The notes: generated from the sequence alone by a model not told the origin. A DNA stretch of 64,000 nucleotides from Colwellia sp. 12G3 (GCF_002836775.1 NZ_PJAQ01000065.1:1-64000); one strand, 5' to 3'. Shown: positions 21,291 to 31,606, counted from the first letter of the stretch. A program made the numbers and translations.

Positions 21291-22019
21291 TTACTCAGCT
21301 TCAACAAAACCGTCTTTTTCAGCTTGTACTACGATGTTTTGCTCACGGCCACTAAGCACAGAGTTAGCAACAGCATCACAGTATAAAGTGACAGCACGAA
21401 TTGCATCATCGTTACCTGGAATGATGTAATCAACACCATCAGGGTTTGAGTTAGTATCAACAACAGAAATTACTGGGATACCAAGGTTGTTTGCTTCTTT
21501 AATAGCAATGTGCTCGTGATCAGCATCAACGATAAATAAAACATCAGGTAAACCACCCATGTTTTTGATACCGCCTAAGCTTTTATCAAGTTTTTCCATT
21601 TCACGAGTACGCATTAACGCTTCTTTCTTAGTTAACGCTTCGAAAGTACCGTCACTGCTTTGAGCTTCTAAATCTTTTAGACGTTTGATTGATTGACGAA
21701 CTGTTTTCCAGTTAGTCAACATGCCACCTAACCAGCGGTGGTTAACGTAGAATTGGTCAGATTTGATAGCTGCATCTCTGATTGCATCACTTGCAGCACG
21801 TTTAGTACCAACAAATAACACTTTACCTTTTTTCGATGAAACATTGTTTACGAAAGCAAGTGCTTCATTGAACATAGGAACTGTTTGTTCAAGGTTAATG
21901 ATATGAACTTTATCGCGAGCACCAAAAATGAATTGCTTCATTTTAGGATTCCAGTAACGTGTTTTGTGACCGAAATGAACACCGGCTTTAAGCATATCGC
22001 GCATTGAAACGTTTGACAT
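21291..22019 (-). CDS. rpsB: 30S ribosomal protein S2
   Basis: S2 is a small-subunit protein bound late in 30S assembly and needed for S1 binding. The 242-residue sequence begins [20 protein letters not shown] with the family signature, and has [27 protein letters not shown] and [13 protein letters not shown]. An AAAGGAAAG ribosome binding site precedes the ATG. A long structured leader (22020-22137) and a promoter (22138-22166) lie upstream, consistent with S2 autoregulation of rpsB-tsf known in gammaproteobacteria. Confidence 0.98.
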   Translation of the reverse strand: MSNVSMRDMLKAGVHFGHKTRYWNPKMKQFIFGARDKVHIINLEQTVPMFNEALAFVNNVSSKKGKVLFVGTKRAASDAIRDAAIKSDQFYVNHRWLGGMLTNWKTVRQSIKRLKDLEAQSSDGTFEALTKKEALMRTREMEKLDKSLGGIKNMGGLPDVLFIVDADHEHIAIKEANNLGIPVISVVDTNSNPDGVDYIIPGNDDAIRAVTLYCDAVANSVLSGREQNIVVQAEKDGFVEAE

Positions 22020-22137
22020 TTTCTTTCCTTTATAGGGGTTAAGCGTTCATACACCCAATATACACGACTCTTTTGTTTTGACTTCATAGTCAAAAGCTGA
22101 GCACCCCGGTATACCTTTAGTAGATGTATGTGAGTTT
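22020..22137 (-). promoter_or_regulatory. rpsB 5' leader, probable S2 autoregulatory RNA
   Basis: Downstream of the putative promoter is a leader of about 120 bases. It contains a perfect 8-bp hairpin with a 4-base loop (22076-22095, TTTTGACT and complement) and a possible GGGT/ACCC stem close to the ribosome binding site. Autoregulatory leaders bound by S2 are known for gammaproteobacterial rpsB; assignment here rests on position and structure only. Confidence 0.5.
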
Positions 22138-22166
22138 ATAATATGACTTATAAGTCAAAAAACCAA
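22138..22166 (-). promoter_or_regulatory. putative rpsB promoter
   Basis: On the minus strand TTGGTT (22166-22161) and TATTAT (22143-22138) are 17 bp apart. The spacer carries the 14-bp palindrome TGACTTATAAGTCA (22144-22157). Confidence 0.5.
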
Positions 22167-22424
22167 ATATAGCTCTTTGTACAAATAGTCGATTTAAATG
22201 GTCACTAAACCAAGCCAATTCACTTTGAATTACTTAATAGAAAGACAAAAATGATTAACTAAAAATTTAGCGCCGCAATTTATACCATAACTAAGAGATT
22301 TTAGCGAGACATAAATGATTTCCCACCAAAAGACGATTTATGGTGGGATAATAAAGCAAGGCGAGTTAAAATCAGCTGATATTTATATATTTCAATCGAA
22401 ATCACCACTTTTTTAGGATAAGTA
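22167..22424. other. divergent spacer between rpsB and the DsbA-family gene
   Basis: Together with the rpsB leader this forms a 405-bp gene-free stretch. It holds an 8-bp inverted repeat (22321-22328 and 22341-22348, TCCCACCA/TGGTGGGA) about 75 bp upstream of the plus-strand gene and an AGGA ribosome binding site before its ATG. No plus-strand promoter is clear. Confidence 0.4.
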
Positions 22425-23045
22425 ATGGCAGCAGAATTATTTTTTATTTATGACAGTCACTGTCCTTGGAGTTATGCAACAACTCCTTTAGTGAATGCGG
22501 TAAACCAATCGTTACCAGAAGTAGTCATTAATTTATGGCATTGTGCCTATTTTTCAGATGCTGATGATAATAATATAATCACTAAGCAACAAATTGCTCA
22601 AGTCAAAGATCTATCCATGGTCAGTTTTTCACCTGAATACATGAGTAAATTATCACATGGAAAAGACTCTACCTTATGTGCCAACCTAATGACTTGGGCT
22701 GCAGAAAAATCGCCACTACAAGCATTGGCATTATTAAATGCTTTGCAAACTGAGCATTTTTCAAAAGGAAATGATCTAAGTGAACAAGCTGATTTGAATC
22801 ATATCGTTGATGAATTCAAACTATCTGTACCGGCCAAACTTTTTAATAAAACCAAGTTAACTAGTGATGCAAGTGCGCAAGTGCATGAGATTTATGCGCT
22901 ACAAGAAATTATAGGAACTCAAGCTATACCTGCGTTATTATTGGCAATAAATGATGAACTAATACTGCTTAATCACAATTTATACTTACAAGAACCTAAT
23001 GCCATCATTGATGCGATAAAATTAGAGTTAAATAATTACGCTTAA
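22425..23045 (+). CDS. DsbA-family thioredoxin-fold protein (single-cysteine CxxS)
   Basis: The 206-residue protein matches the DsbA-like thioredoxin fold: an N-terminal strand (LFFIYDSHCPWSYA), a helical insert, and a cis-proline region near residue 171 (GTQAIPALLL). The active-site motif is C13-P-W-S, so the second cysteine of the usual CxxC is replaced by Ser. There is no signal peptide, so it is probably cytoplasmic. That argues for an isomerase, glutathione-linked or non-redox role rather than disulfide formation. The start ATG has AGGA at suitable spacing. It stands 113 bp upstream of map. The precise function is unknown. Confidence 0.75.
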   Translation: MAAELFFIYDSHCPWSYATTPLVNAVNQSLPEVVINLWHCAYFSDADDNNIITKQQIAQVKDLSMVSFSPEYMSKLSHGKDSTLCANLMTWAAEKSPLQALALLNALQTEHFSKGNDLSEQADLNHIVDEFKLSVPAKLFNKTKLTSDASAQVHEIYALQEIIGTQAIPALLLAINDELILLNHNLYLQEPNAIIDAIKLELNNYA

Positions 23046-23158
23046 CTTGCTATCTTAATTGGCAAGTTAATTATTCCATAATTATGACCTTACAAATACT
23101 CAATAGCATAGTGGCATTCAATAATGGCACTAGCGCAAACTTAAAGAGATAAAGAAAG

Positions 23159-23947
23159 ATGGCCATCACTATAAAAAGCCAAGAAGAAATAGAAAAAATG
23201 CGTATTGCCGGCAAGTTAGCCGCGGAGGTATTAGAAATGATAGCTCCTCATGTAAAAGCAGGCATAACTACTGATGCTCTTAATACTTTATGTGCTGAAT
23301 ATACAGATAAAGTTCAAAATGCTATATCAGCGCCACTTAATTACCACCACTTCCCTAAATCTATTTGTACTTCTGTCAATCACGTTGTTTGTCACGGTAT
23401 CCCTGATGACACAGTGTTAGCCGACGGTGATATTATTAATCTTGATATCACCGTGATAAAAGACGGTTATCACGGTGACACCAGTAAAATGTTTCTTATT
23501 GGCGAAGTCTCTACTGAAGATAATCGCCTATGTCGTATTACTCAAGAGTCACTCTATTTAGCCCTTAAAAAAGTTAAGCCTGGTGCCACTTTTGGTGAAA
23601 TTGGCGCAACGATTCAAAAGTTCGTTAAAAAATCAGGTCGTTACTCTATTGTTAAAGATTATTGTGGTCATGGTATAGGTCAAGAATTCCATGAAGAACC
23701 ACAAATAATGCACTATAAAAACAATGACAAAACGAAAATGGAAGTAGGCATGTGTTTCACCATCGAACCTATGGTTAACTTAGGCCGCTCGGGTACTATT
23801 TTGGATAAGACCGACAATTGGACTGTTTATACTGCTGATGGTAAAAGATCAGCACAGTGGGAACACACTATTGTTGTTACTAAAACGGGTTGTGAAATTT
23901 TGACTTTACGTGAAGAAGAAACAATTTCGCGTATTTTACATAATTAG
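23159..23947 (+). CDS. map: type I methionine aminopeptidase
   Basis: Map removes the initiator methionine from nascent proteins. The pita-bread fold metal ligands are recognisable in INLDITV, DGYHGDTSKMF, CGHGIGQEFHEEPQ, FTIEPM and the C-terminal QWEHTIVV. Its length of 262 is typical of the short bacterial type I enzyme. The divergent arrangement from rpsB and the downstream glnD are conserved in gammaproteobacteria. The glnD start follows after 37 bp, so they are probably cotranscribed. Confidence 0.97.
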   Translation: MAITIKSQEEIEKMRIAGKLAAEVLEMIAPHVKAGITTDALNTLCAEYTDKVQNAISAPLNYHHFPKSICTSVNHVVCHGIPDDTVLADGDIINLDITVIKDGYHGDTSKMFLIGEVSTEDNRLCRITQESLYLALKKVKPGATFGEIGATIQKFVKKSGRYSIVKDYCGHGIGQEFHEEPQIMHYKNNDKTKMEVGMCFTIEPMVNLGRSGTILDKTDNWTVYTADGKRSAQWEHTIVVTKTGCEILTLREEETISRILHN

Positions 23948-23984
23948 TCCTTAAATATTAATCGCATAGATAAAAGGTAAGCTC

Positions 23985-26615
23985 TTGACTAGTAATCCAG
24001 TACATATAGTTCCTCCACAATTTATTGAACAATTAGCCGTTAGTGCTGATTTTTTATCTACCCGCGATATCTGTCAGTTAAGTCAGTCTTTTAATACTTG
24101 GTTAAAAGACGTCTTTATTGAACATGACATTAGTGATTTATTATCCTCGCGTGCTGTTTTTGTTGATGCCATTTTGAAAAAATTGTGGTGTCAGCACCAC
24201 CTTGATGAGTATCAAATTAGTTTAGTTGCTGTTGGGGGTTATGGTAGAGCTGAATTACATCCGCAGTCTGATGTGGATATTTTATTATTAACGCAAGAAG
24301 ACGTTAACCTAGAGTTAGAAGAAAAAATATCAAGCTTTATTACCCAACTATGGGATATAAAACTTGATATTGGTCATAGTGTTCGCTCAATTAAAGAGTG
24401 CTTAAAACAAGCGGTCAAGGAAGTAACCGTTGCTACTAATTTAATGGAAATGCGACAAATAGCAGGTAGTGAAACGCTTACCCAGCAATTAATGCCGTTA
24501 TTACATGAAGATGTTTTTTGGACATCCGAGAAGTTCTTTATCGCCAAATGTAAAGAGCAAGAAGCTAGACACCAACAATACCGTGGTGCAGCATACACCC
24601 TTGAACCTAATTTGAAAGCAAACCCTGGTGGTTTACGAGATATACAAACTATTTCCTGGGTCGCTAAGCGACATTTTTCAGCCGACTCACTTGAAGAACT
24701 TGTTGAGCATAACTACCTCTACCCCAATGAATTTTTTGAGCTATTAGAATCACAAGATTATTTATGGCGCATGCGTTTTGCCCTACATTTTGTAGCCGGT
24801 CGAAGTGAAAACCGCCTTTTATTTGATTATCAAGCTGATGTAGCAAAAATGATGGGCTTTGGTGATGAAGGTAAAGCCCCGGTAGAACGTATGATGAAAC
24901 GTTTTTTTCGTATTATTGCCCGAGTCACTGAATTAAATACCATGCTGTTACAGCATTTTGAACAAGCTATCATCAAGAAACCTGAACAGAGTAACGTTAG
25001 TATTATCAATCAAGATTTTGAGTTGGTTGATACCTTAATTAATACCCGAAATGATCGCATTTTTATGCGACCTGTCAAAATGATCGAGTTGTTTTTAATC
25101 ATAGCCCAAGAGCCTGGTATTAAAGGTATACACTCACATACAATAAGATTAATGCGCAATGCACGCAGGCGACTAATCTCAGGGTTAATTGATTATGCTG
25201 AATGTCGCCGTATGTTTATGGCAATTATTCGTCACCCTCGTGGTTTAGGTTTAGCATTAACTTTAATGCACAGGCACAGTATTCTCAGTTCATATTTACC
25301 ACTTTGGCGTAATATTGCCGGCCAAATGCAGTTTGACCTTTTTCATGCTTACTCAGTCGATGAGCATAGCTATCGGGTTATTAAAAACTTGCACCAGTTT
25401 AGTCAAAAAGAGCATAATCATAAATTCCCACTGTGTAGTAAAATAGTACAAAAAATTCGTAAACCTGAAGTACTTTATCTTGGTGGTTTTTTTCATGATA
25501 TAGGCAAGGGCCGGGGTGGTGATCATGCAAAATTGGGGGCTGTAGATGCCTTAAATTTTTGTTTGTCACATCAAATGAGTAGACACGATAGTAAAATGGT
25601 GGCGTGGCTTGTAGAGCATCATTTGTTAATGTCTGTTACCGCTCAACGACGTGATATAAATGATGAGAATGTTATACGAACTTTCGGTGAAATTGTTAGG
25701 GATGAAGCGCATTTAAATTACCTTTATTGCTTAACCGTTGCCGATATGCGTGGTACCAATGAAAGCTTGTGGAATAACTGGAAAGCAAACTTACTTGAAG
25801 AACTTTACTTTAATACGTTAAGCGCTTTTCGTCATGGGTTAGAAAAACCAGTAGAAACTCGCTCTAAAATTAGAGAAAACCAACAGCAAGCATTAGCCTT
25901 GTTAAACAAAACAAATATAGACGAACAAAAAATCAAAGCGTTGTGGCGTGAATTTAGAGTAGATTATTTTTTACGCTACTCACCTGAGCAAATAGCTAGG
26001 CAATGTAAGTATATTCTCGAACACGATAGAGAAAAGCCCTTAGTGCTAATCAGCCCAGTACCCTATAGAGGCGGTACAGAGGTTTTTATTTTCACGAAAG
26101 AAAAAAGCGATACCTTTGCCAATACCGTTTCATTTTTGGTTACGAAAAAACTATCAATTCATGATGCAAAACTTATTTCTACAAAAACTGGTTATTCTGT
26201 CAATACCTTTGTCGTACTCGACAGTCGCAATAAACCGTTAAGAGAACGTTTCTACACTAAGGAAATGAGTCAAGATTTAGTTGATAGACTAGAGCAAGTT
26301 AATATCTGTGAGTTGCCTGAGCCAAAAATAGCAAGACACATGAAAAAATTTAAAGTACCTCTGCGTGTTAACTTTATTAAGATACATTCAAAAAATCGAA
26401 CCATGATAGAGATAGTAGCCCTAGATAGACCTGGATTACTATCAAATATCGCACAAGTATTTCAGCAAGAAAAAATTAAGATTCATTCAGCTAAAATAAC
26501 GACCTTTGGTGAAAAAGCGGATGATGTATTTACTATTTCTAGCGCCGAGAATGATGCACTAACGCTTCTAGAACGAGAAGCCTTAGCACTGCGATTAAAA
26601 GAAGAAATTGATTAA
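23985..26615 (+). CDS. glnD: bifunctional PII uridylyltransferase/uridylyl-removing enzyme
   Basis: GlnD senses glutamine and adds or removes UMP on PII proteins, controlling GlnE, NtrB and nitrogen assimilation. Domains in order are: a nucleotidyltransferase ([15 protein letters not shown] near residues 87-101), a helical linker, an HD phosphohydrolase domain ([14 protein letters not shown] near 503), and two C-terminal ACT domains from about residue 690. The start is TTG at 23985; AAGG lies 8 bases upstream and no better ATG exists. At 876 residues it is close to the E. coli length. Confidence 0.96.
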   Translation: MTSNPVHIVPPQFIEQLAVSADFLSTRDICQLSQSFNTWLKDVFIEHDISDLLSSRAVFVDAILKKLWCQHHLDEYQISLVAVGGYGRAELHPQSDVDILLLTQEDVNLELEEKISSFITQLWDIKLDIGHSVRSIKECLKQAVKEVTVATNLMEMRQIAGSETLTQQLMPLLHEDVFWTSEKFFIAKCKEQEARHQQYRGAAYTLEPNLKANPGGLRDIQTISWVAKRHFSADSLEELVEHNYLYPNEFFELLESQDYLWRMRFALHFVAGRSENRLLFDYQADVAKMMGFGDEGKAPVERMMKRFFRIIARVTELNTMLLQHFEQAIIKKPEQSNVSIINQDFELVDTLINTRNDRIFMRPVKMIELFLIIAQEPGIKGIHSHTIRLMRNARRRLISGLIDYAECRRMFMAIIRHPRGLGLALTLMHRHSILSSYLPLWRNIAGQMQFDLFHAYSVDEHSYRVIKNLHQFSQKEHNHKFPLCSKIVQKIRKPEVLYLGGFFHDIGKGRGGDHAKLGAVDALNFCLSHQMSRHDSKMVAWLVEHHLLMSVTAQRRDINDENVIRTFGEIVRDEAHLNYLYCLTVADMRGTNESLWNNWKANLLEELYFNTLSAFRHGLEKPVETRSKIRENQQQALALLNKTNIDEQKIKALWREFRVDYFLRYSPEQIARQCKYILEHDREKPLVLISPVPYRGGTEVFIFTKEKSDTFANTVSFLVTKKLSIHDAKLISTKTGYSVNTFVVLDSRNKPLRERFYTKEMSQDLVDRLEQVNICELPEPKIARHMKKFKVPLRVNFIKIHSKNRTMIEIVALDRPGLLSNIAQVFQQEKIKIHSAKITTFGEKADDVFTISSAENDALTLLEREALALRLKEEID

Positions 26616-26701
26616 TGACCATCGGACTACTTTATTGAACCCTTGGTATAAATTGGCTAGAGCCATAGATAACACAAACAAAATATAAATAGGAAAGCCA
26701 A

Positions 26702-27541
26702 ATGACAGACTTAAAAAACTTAGCCGGCGTGATTGAACAAGCTTTTGAAGAAAGAGCAAGCATAACGCCCGCTACCGTTTCAAGTGAAATTAAAAATGCT
26801 GTACTCGATGCTTTAGCGGCATTAAACAATGGCAGTGCCCGTGTCGCTGAAAAAATAGATGGCAACTGGCATGTAAACCAATGGCTTAAAAAAGCGGTAC
26901 TGTTGTCTTTTCGTATCTGGGATAACCAAGTAATTGATGGTGCAGAAAGTACTTTTTTTGATAAAGTACCGATGAAATATGAAGGTTATACACAAGCAAT
27001 GTTTGAAGCAGACGGTGTTCGTGTCGTCCCTGGTGCCAGTGTACGTACCGGTAGTTTTATTGGTAAAAATGTTGTGGTGATGCCAAGTTTTGTCAATATT
27101 GGCGCTTTTGTCGATGAAGGTTGTATGGTTGACGCCTGGGCAACGGTTGGGTCTTGTGCACAGATAGGTAAAAATGTGCATTTATCTGGCGGTGTTGGTA
27201 TTGGTGGGGTATTGGAGCCCTTACAAGCCGGGCCAACTATTATTGAAGATAACTGTTTTATTGGCGCACGCTCTGAAATTGTTGAAGGCGTTGTGGTAGA
27301 AGAAGGCGCGGTAATTTCTATGGGCGTTTACATCGGACAAAGTACCCGTATTTTTGACAGAGAAACAGGTGAAATACATTATGGACGTGTACCTGCTGGC
27401 TCAGTGGTAGTACCTGGTAATTTACCTTCTGCTTGTGGTACATACAGTTTATATGCTGCAATTATCGTCAAGAAGGTTGATGCTAAAACCCTCGCTAAAG
27501 TTGGTATCAATGAGCTACTTCGCTCAGTGTCTGAAGAATAA
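26702..27541 (+). CDS. dapD: tetrahydrodipicolinate N-succinyltransferase
   Basis: DapD succinylates tetrahydrodipicolinate in the lysine/meso-diaminopimelate pathway that supplies peptidoglycan. The N-terminal helical domain is followed by hexapeptide repeats of a left-handed beta-helix ([20 protein letters not shown], then [13 protein letters not shown]) and the C-terminal segment [16 protein letters not shown]. It has 279 residues against about 274 in E. coli. The map-glnD-dapD order is conserved. A terminator follows at 27595. Confidence 0.97.
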   Translation: MTDLKNLAGVIEQAFEERASITPATVSSEIKNAVLDALAALNNGSARVAEKIDGNWHVNQWLKKAVLLSFRIWDNQVIDGAESTFFDKVPMKYEGYTQAMFEADGVRVVPGASVRTGSFIGKNVVVMPSFVNIGAFVDEGCMVDAWATVGSCAQIGKNVHLSGGVGIGGVLEPLQAGPTIIEDNCFIGARSEIVEGVVVEEGAVISMGVYIGQSTRIFDRETGEIHYGRVPAGSVVVPGNLPSACGTYSLYAAIIVKKVDAKTLAKVGINELLRSVSEE

Positions 27542-27594
27542 TCATTTCAAGTTTTTTGTTAAACCGTTAAAAAATTGACACTAGTATGCTAATT

Positions 27595-27646
27595 AAGCTC
27601 ACAATGGATTTATTCCTCAGAATAACTCCTTTGTGAGCTTTTTTTA
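27595..27646 (+). terminator. terminator downstream of dapD
   Basis: A perfect 10-bp outer stem (27595-27604 AAGCTCACAA, 27631-27640) encloses a smaller hairpin (TTATTC/GAATAA) and is followed by a T-run on the plus strand. Confidence 0.85.
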
Positions 27647-27822
27647 TCCACTCAATAAAGTTTAATGAAATTAAATTTACTCATGTTACTTGATATTACC
27701 CAATATTTTCATGAAATTACCGCAGTATAAAATAAGTACATTTTAAAAAATAATTTTATGGCATAACACTTGCCCTATTGATAATAACTCAATCATCATT
27801 ATTAGTTATTGTTAGGTTTGTT

Positions 27823-28227
27823 ATGAAAGTACTTAAAATATTTAGCTCTCTTTTTATCACTTTTGCTATTTCAGCTTGTAGCAGTACAGCACAAGTAAAT
27901 TTTGAACCTCAAAATAATCACTACTACACTAAAGATTTTATCCACAGTGAGTTTACTGTCTATCATAAAGGCTCAGTAAAAAAATCAGCCTCTACCGACC
28001 AACAATTAATGTTCTCATTACTCAACAGGCCTATGCCAGAAGATCAACGTATGATGCTAGCTTTTGCTGAACACCAAGAGCGTTATCTGCCTGATAGCAC
28101 GATAGTTGGCATTCAAATAAAAGGTCATAAACGAACCGAAGAAACTAAAGAGCGAGTATCTTCTAATTATGCTCATGTTATTGAACAAGACATCAACGCG
28201 GTAATGATTAGTGCTATGCCAAGATAA
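27823..28227 (+). CDS. small putative lipoprotein of unknown function
   Basis: I do not recognise this protein. From the ATG at 27823 it has 134 residues. It has a lipoprotein signal peptide: basic MKVLK, a hydrophobic stretch, and the lipobox ISAC with Cys at about residue 18, so it is probably lipid-anchored. Ser rather than Asp follows the Cys, which by the Lol +2 rule favours the outer membrane. The mature part is hydrophilic and without cysteines. A TTG at 27778 extends the frame by 15 residues but would bury the signal peptide, so I reject it. It is flanked by the dapD terminator and a 319-bp gap and appears monocistronic. Confidence 0.65.
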   Translation: MKVLKIFSSLFITFAISACSSTAQVNFEPQNNHYYTKDFIHSEFTVYHKGSVKKSASTDQQLMFSLLNRPMPEDQRMMLAFAEHQERYLPDSTIVGIQIKGHKRTEETKERVSSNYAHVIEQDINAVMISAMPR

Positions 28228-28546
28228 GCTAGTCGATACTCAATTTAATATATTAGTGCCCCTTCCCAATGGATTAAATCATAGTGATCAGTTGCCTATA
28301 AAATTATGCTTATCTATTACTATGTCATACTATCTATTGTTCTAGCGCTAACACCTATAACACAAGTTACTCTATTTTAAATCCCCCATAACAAAGTCGT
28401 TTATCCTATTGAATAATCATTGCTGATTAAAGACATCGGCTTAGTATAACTCTCAGATCGTTTAGTGTTATAATTTCCTTTTTTGTAGCCCTACAAGGCT
28501 TATAAAGCCCACTTTAACAGCAAGAGTTTGCTAAAAGGCATATAAC
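28228..28546. other. 319-bp gap upstream of rpiA
   Basis: No coding potential is visible. The right part holds a candidate rpiA promoter. No clear terminator for the lipoprotein gene was found. Confidence 0.4.
28466..28474 (+). promoter_or_regulatory. putative extended -10 promoter of rpiA
   Basis: A perfect TATAAT (28469-28474) is preceded by TGT, an extended -10 element, 72 bp upstream of the rpiA ATG. No good -35 hexamer exists at 17 bp, which suits an extended -10 promoter. Confidence 0.5.
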
Positions 28547-29203
28547 ATGACTCAAGATGAAATGAAAAAAGCAGCCGCTATCAAGGCATTAGAATTCATT
28601 GAAAACGACACTATAGTCGGCGTTGGTACTGGTTCAACGGTAAACTTTTTCATTGATGCCCTTGCCTCGTTAAAAGGTAAAATAACAGGTGCGGTTTCAA
28701 GCTCAGAAGAGTCAACTAAACGTTTAAAAGCCCATGGAATTGATGTCTTTGATTTAAACAGTGTTGATGTTTTAGATGTGTATATTGATGGCGCTGATGA
28801 AATCACTCGTCACATGGCAATGATTAAAGGTGGTGGCGCAGCATTGACTCGTGAGAAAATAGTTGCAGCGGTAGCCAAAAAATTTATTTGTATTGCCGAT
28901 GACTCAAAACAAGTGAAAATCTTGGGTAACTTCCCCTTACCGGTTGAAGTCATTCCTATGGCGCGCAGTTATGTTGCTCGTGAATTAGTTAAGTTAGGCG
29001 GCGACCCTGTTTATCGTCAAGGCGTAATCACAGACAATGGTAACGTTATTCTTGATGTTCACAACTTCAAGATTTTAGATCCAAAATTACTTGAAGCACA
29101 AATTAATGCCATTGTCGGTGTTGTCACCAATGGTTTGTTTGCACTTCGTGGTGCTGACATATTGATACTCGGTAGCGCTGAAGGTATTCAGGTTATCCAA
29201 TAA
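28547..29203 (+). CDS. rpiA: ribose-5-phosphate isomerase A
   Basis: RpiA interconverts ribose 5-phosphate and ribulose 5-phosphate in the pentose phosphate pathway. The sequence has [16 protein letters not shown] near residues 24-39, the SSEEST phosphate-binding segment, YIDGADEI, and [14 protein letters not shown] with the catalytic region. Its 218 residues match the family. It is followed by serA, a neighbour in many gammaproteobacteria, after 197 bp. Confidence 0.97.
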   Translation: MTQDEMKKAAAIKALEFIENDTIVGVGTGSTVNFFIDALASLKGKITGAVSSSEESTKRLKAHGIDVFDLNSVDVLDVYIDGADEITRHMAMIKGGGAALTREKIVAAVAKKFICIADDSKQVKILGNFPLPVEVIPMARSYVARELVKLGGDPVYRQGVITDNGNVILDVHNFKILDPKLLEAQINAIVGVVTNGLFALRGADILILGSAEGIQVIQ

Positions 29204-29400
29204 TTCACTATTTTTGATTATTCCTGAGAATTTTTGATTTTTTTAAGGAAATATAAGGTTTTTAGGAATATTTATTCGGCAATGTGCTTAATAACTCTTT
29301 AGAGTTTATACACTATATGATATGTTAATCCTCTATTTAGATATCTAGCCATCTAAAAAACATATCAACCCGTTTAACTTTGAATAAGTGAAGCCAATTT

Positions 29401-30654
29401 ATGACCGTTGCCAGCAAAAACTCGTTAGCAAAAGACAAGATTAAAATTTTATTACTTGAAGGCTTGCATCCAAGCACTCTTGAAGAATTAAAGCTAAAAG
29501 GTTATTCAAATATTGAATCGCTTAAAACCTCACTATCAGAAAGTGACTTAATAGAAAAAATTGCAGATGTTCATTTTATTGGTATTCGTTCACGTACTCA
29601 GTTAACTGATAAAGTGCTCAGTCATGCGAACAAATTGGCAGCTATTGGCTGTTTTTGTATTGGCACCAACCAAGTAGATTTAAAAGCCGCTCAAACACGT
29701 GGAATACCCGTATTTAATGCTCCTTTTTCCAATACCCGTTCAGTCGCTGAATTGGTCCTTGGTGAAACATTATTATTACTACGCGGTATCCCAGAGAAAA
29801 GTGCAAAAGCTCATCGTGGTGAATGGTTTAAATCAGCTGCTGGTTCCGTAGAAGCACGCGGAAAAGTACTCGGTATTATCGGCTATGGTCATATTGGTAT
29901 GCAATTGGGTATTTTGGCTGAAACCTTAGGTATGAGAGTACGTTTTTATGATGTAGAAACTAAACTTCCTTTAGGCAACGCTAGCCAAGCACCATCGTTA
30001 GAGGCATTACTTGGTGAAGCTGACGTAGTCAGTTTACATGTGCCAGAAACAGTACAAACTCAAAACATGATTGCCCAAGCTCAATTTTCAGCAATGAAAG
30101 ATGGTGCCATTTTTATTAATGCATCTCGTGGTACCGTGGTTGATATTGATGCCTTAGCAGAAGCGTTGGAGTGCAAAAAAATAGCAGGAGCTGCTATTGA
30201 TGTATTCCCTGTTGAACCAAAGAGTAATGATGATGAGTTCTTCTCACCTTTACGTGGCTTTGATAATGTTATTTTAACACCACATATTGGTGGTAGTACC
30301 AAAGAAGCACAAGCTAATATCGGTCTAGAAGTAGCAACAAAGCTTGCTAAGTACTCTGATAATGGCTCTAGTCTATCTGCAGTTAACTTCCCTGAAGTAT
30401 CTTTACCTGAGCACTCTACTCCAGGTCATACAGGTACCAGCCGTTTATTACATATTCATCATAACCAACCGGGTGTTTTGACGAAAATTAACCAAGCATT
30501 TGCTGAGCACAATATCAATATTGCAGCACAATACTTACAAACCGATGACAAAATTGGTTATGTTGTTATTGATATTGATTCTATAGATAGCGCTTTGGCA
30601 CTAAAAGAATTAAAACAAATTGATGGCACAATACGCGCTAGAATATTGCATTAA
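29401..30654 (+). CDS. serA: D-3-phosphoglycerate dehydrogenase
   Basis: SerA oxidises 3-phosphoglycerate to 3-phosphohydroxypyruvate, the first step of serine synthesis. The NAD-binding Rossmann motif GIIGYGHIGMQLGI lies near residues 159-172. Catalytic Arg, Glu and His occur in NASRGTVVD, IDVFPVEP and LTPHIGGST. A C-terminal ACT domain (from about residue 345, HHNQPGVLTKIN) suggests feedback inhibition by serine, as in E. coli. The length is 417 residues. The gene ends 42 bp before a strong bidirectional terminator. Confidence 0.97.
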   Translation: MTVASKNSLAKDKIKILLLEGLHPSTLEELKLKGYSNIESLKTSLSESDLIEKIADVHFIGIRSRTQLTDKVLSHANKLAAIGCFCIGTNQVDLKAAQTRGIPVFNAPFSNTRSVAELVLGETLLLLRGIPEKSAKAHRGEWFKSAAGSVEARGKVLGIIGYGHIGMQLGILAETLGMRVRFYDVETKLPLGNASQAPSLEALLGEADVVSLHVPETVQTQNMIAQAQFSAMKDGAIFINASRGTVVDIDALAEALECKKIAGAAIDVFPVEPKSNDDEFFSPLRGFDNVILTPHIGGSTKEAQANIGLEVATKLAKYSDNGSSLSAVNFPEVSLPEHSTPGHTGTSRLLHIHHNQPGVLTKINQAFAEHNINIAAQYLQTDDKIGYVVIDIDSIDSALALKELKQIDGTIRARILH

Positions 30655-30696
30655 TATTTTAAGGGCTTAAAACCTCTTTAAATATCAATTAAAAAT

Positions 30697-30730
30697 AAAG
30701 GCCTGCTTATAAATTTATAAGCAGGCCTTT
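30697..30730. terminator. bidirectional terminator between serA and tapT
   Basis: A perfect 34-bp palindrome centred at 30713/30714 (AAAGGCCTGCTTATAAA and its complement) is flanked by A-rich and T-rich ends. The convergent genes on both sides can share it. Confidence 0.9.
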
Positions 30731-30762
30731 TTATTTTAAAGGATATGTAACCTGACAATCTA

Positions 30763-31560
30763 TCAATACGTTTTTTCTAGAAAGCTCAAATAGTTTTCGA
30801 TGGAATTTACATTGCCTTTGTTACGCTGACAGACACCTTTTTGATATTGGAAATTAAACACATCAAACCATAGATCAAGTAAGTGTGCATTATTGGTCTC
30901 GCCATGCATATCTAACACTCTAGCCGCAACCTCTGCGGTTGAAAATTGGTGTTCAAGTTCAGTTTTTCTAACAGTATAGCGAGAATCTTGGCCGACTGGC
31001 GATAGTTGACTATTGTTCTCACTTTGACAATGACCACTGACCGCTTGAATAGCCGTTTTTACATCAAAGGACACCATTGGAAACCGATCTAAATACGGAC
31101 TTTTACGGAACATTTTCTTTGCTTCGCGCCAACTACCATCGAGCATAATAAATAATGGTCTTTTACCTTCTGGGCAAATAACAGTATTGGTAAAAACTTT
31201 ACGTTCATCACCAGCATACTCTTGTGGAAAAACTACCAGTGGAAACCATTGTTCATCATTAATCACCGCTAACAAGTCGGGATTATCTTGAGTTCTTGAC
31301 CATAAGAAGGCAAAAGTATCAGGAATGAGATCGGCAATGAGTTTACCGGTATTACTCGGTTTTAATACTTCCGTGTCATACATTAATAACAAAAAACCTG
31401 CGGTTGTCTCTACTTTCTCTTTAATAGGAGATATTTCACAGATACAAAACGGCTTCGCAAGCTGACAAAGTTGACAACGAATAACCCGTTGTCCTCGTGA
31501 TTTGTAGGTGGTCGTACTTAGGCTTTTACGGTATAGATGTAGTTGATGGACAGCGTGCAT
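30763..31560 (-). CDS. tapT: DTW-domain tRNA-uridine aminocarboxypropyltransferase
   Basis: The 265-residue protein belongs to the DTW family (E. coli YfiP/TapT), which forms acp3U at position 47 of certain tRNAs from S-adenosylmethionine. The N-terminal cysteine cluster (CQLCQLAKPFCIC, about residues 29-41) and the family segment with a modified DTW motif, LDGSWREAKKM, are visible. A C-terminal STAEVAARVLD segment fits the family. It appears monocistronic. On the minus strand a TATAAT with an upstream TG (31603-31598) sits 38 bp before the ATG. Confidence 0.85.
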   Translation of the reverse strand: MHAVHQLHLYRKSLSTTTYKSRGQRVIRCQLCQLAKPFCICEISPIKEKVETTAGFLLLMYDTEVLKPSNTGKLIADLIPDTFAFLWSRTQDNPDLLAVINDEQWFPLVVFPQEYAGDERKVFTNTVICPEGKRPLFIMLDGSWREAKKMFRKSPYLDRFPMVSFDVKTAIQAVSGHCQSENNSQLSPVGQDSRYTVRKTELEHQFSTAEVAARVLDMHGETNNAHLLDLWFDVFNFQYQKGVCQRNKGNVNSIENYLSFLEKTY

Positions 31561-31597
31561 GTTTCACTAAATATAAGAATAAAAAAAGACCACGCAA

Positions 31598-31606
31598 TTA
31601 TAACAG
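31598..31606 (-). promoter_or_regulatory. putative extended -10 promoter of tapT
   Basis: On the minus strand TGTTATAAT reads from 31606 to 31598, a full TATAAT with an extended TG. No convincing -35 element lies upstream. Confidence 0.45.

Noticed and set aside
27778-27822. TTG start extending the lipoprotein by 15 residues.
   Set aside because: It would place a hydrophobic segment before the signal peptide; the ATG at 27823 gives a proper lipoprotein signal.
29293-29306. AACTC/GAGTT inverted repeat upstream of serA.
   Set aside because: Only a 5-bp stem; expected by chance in this composition.
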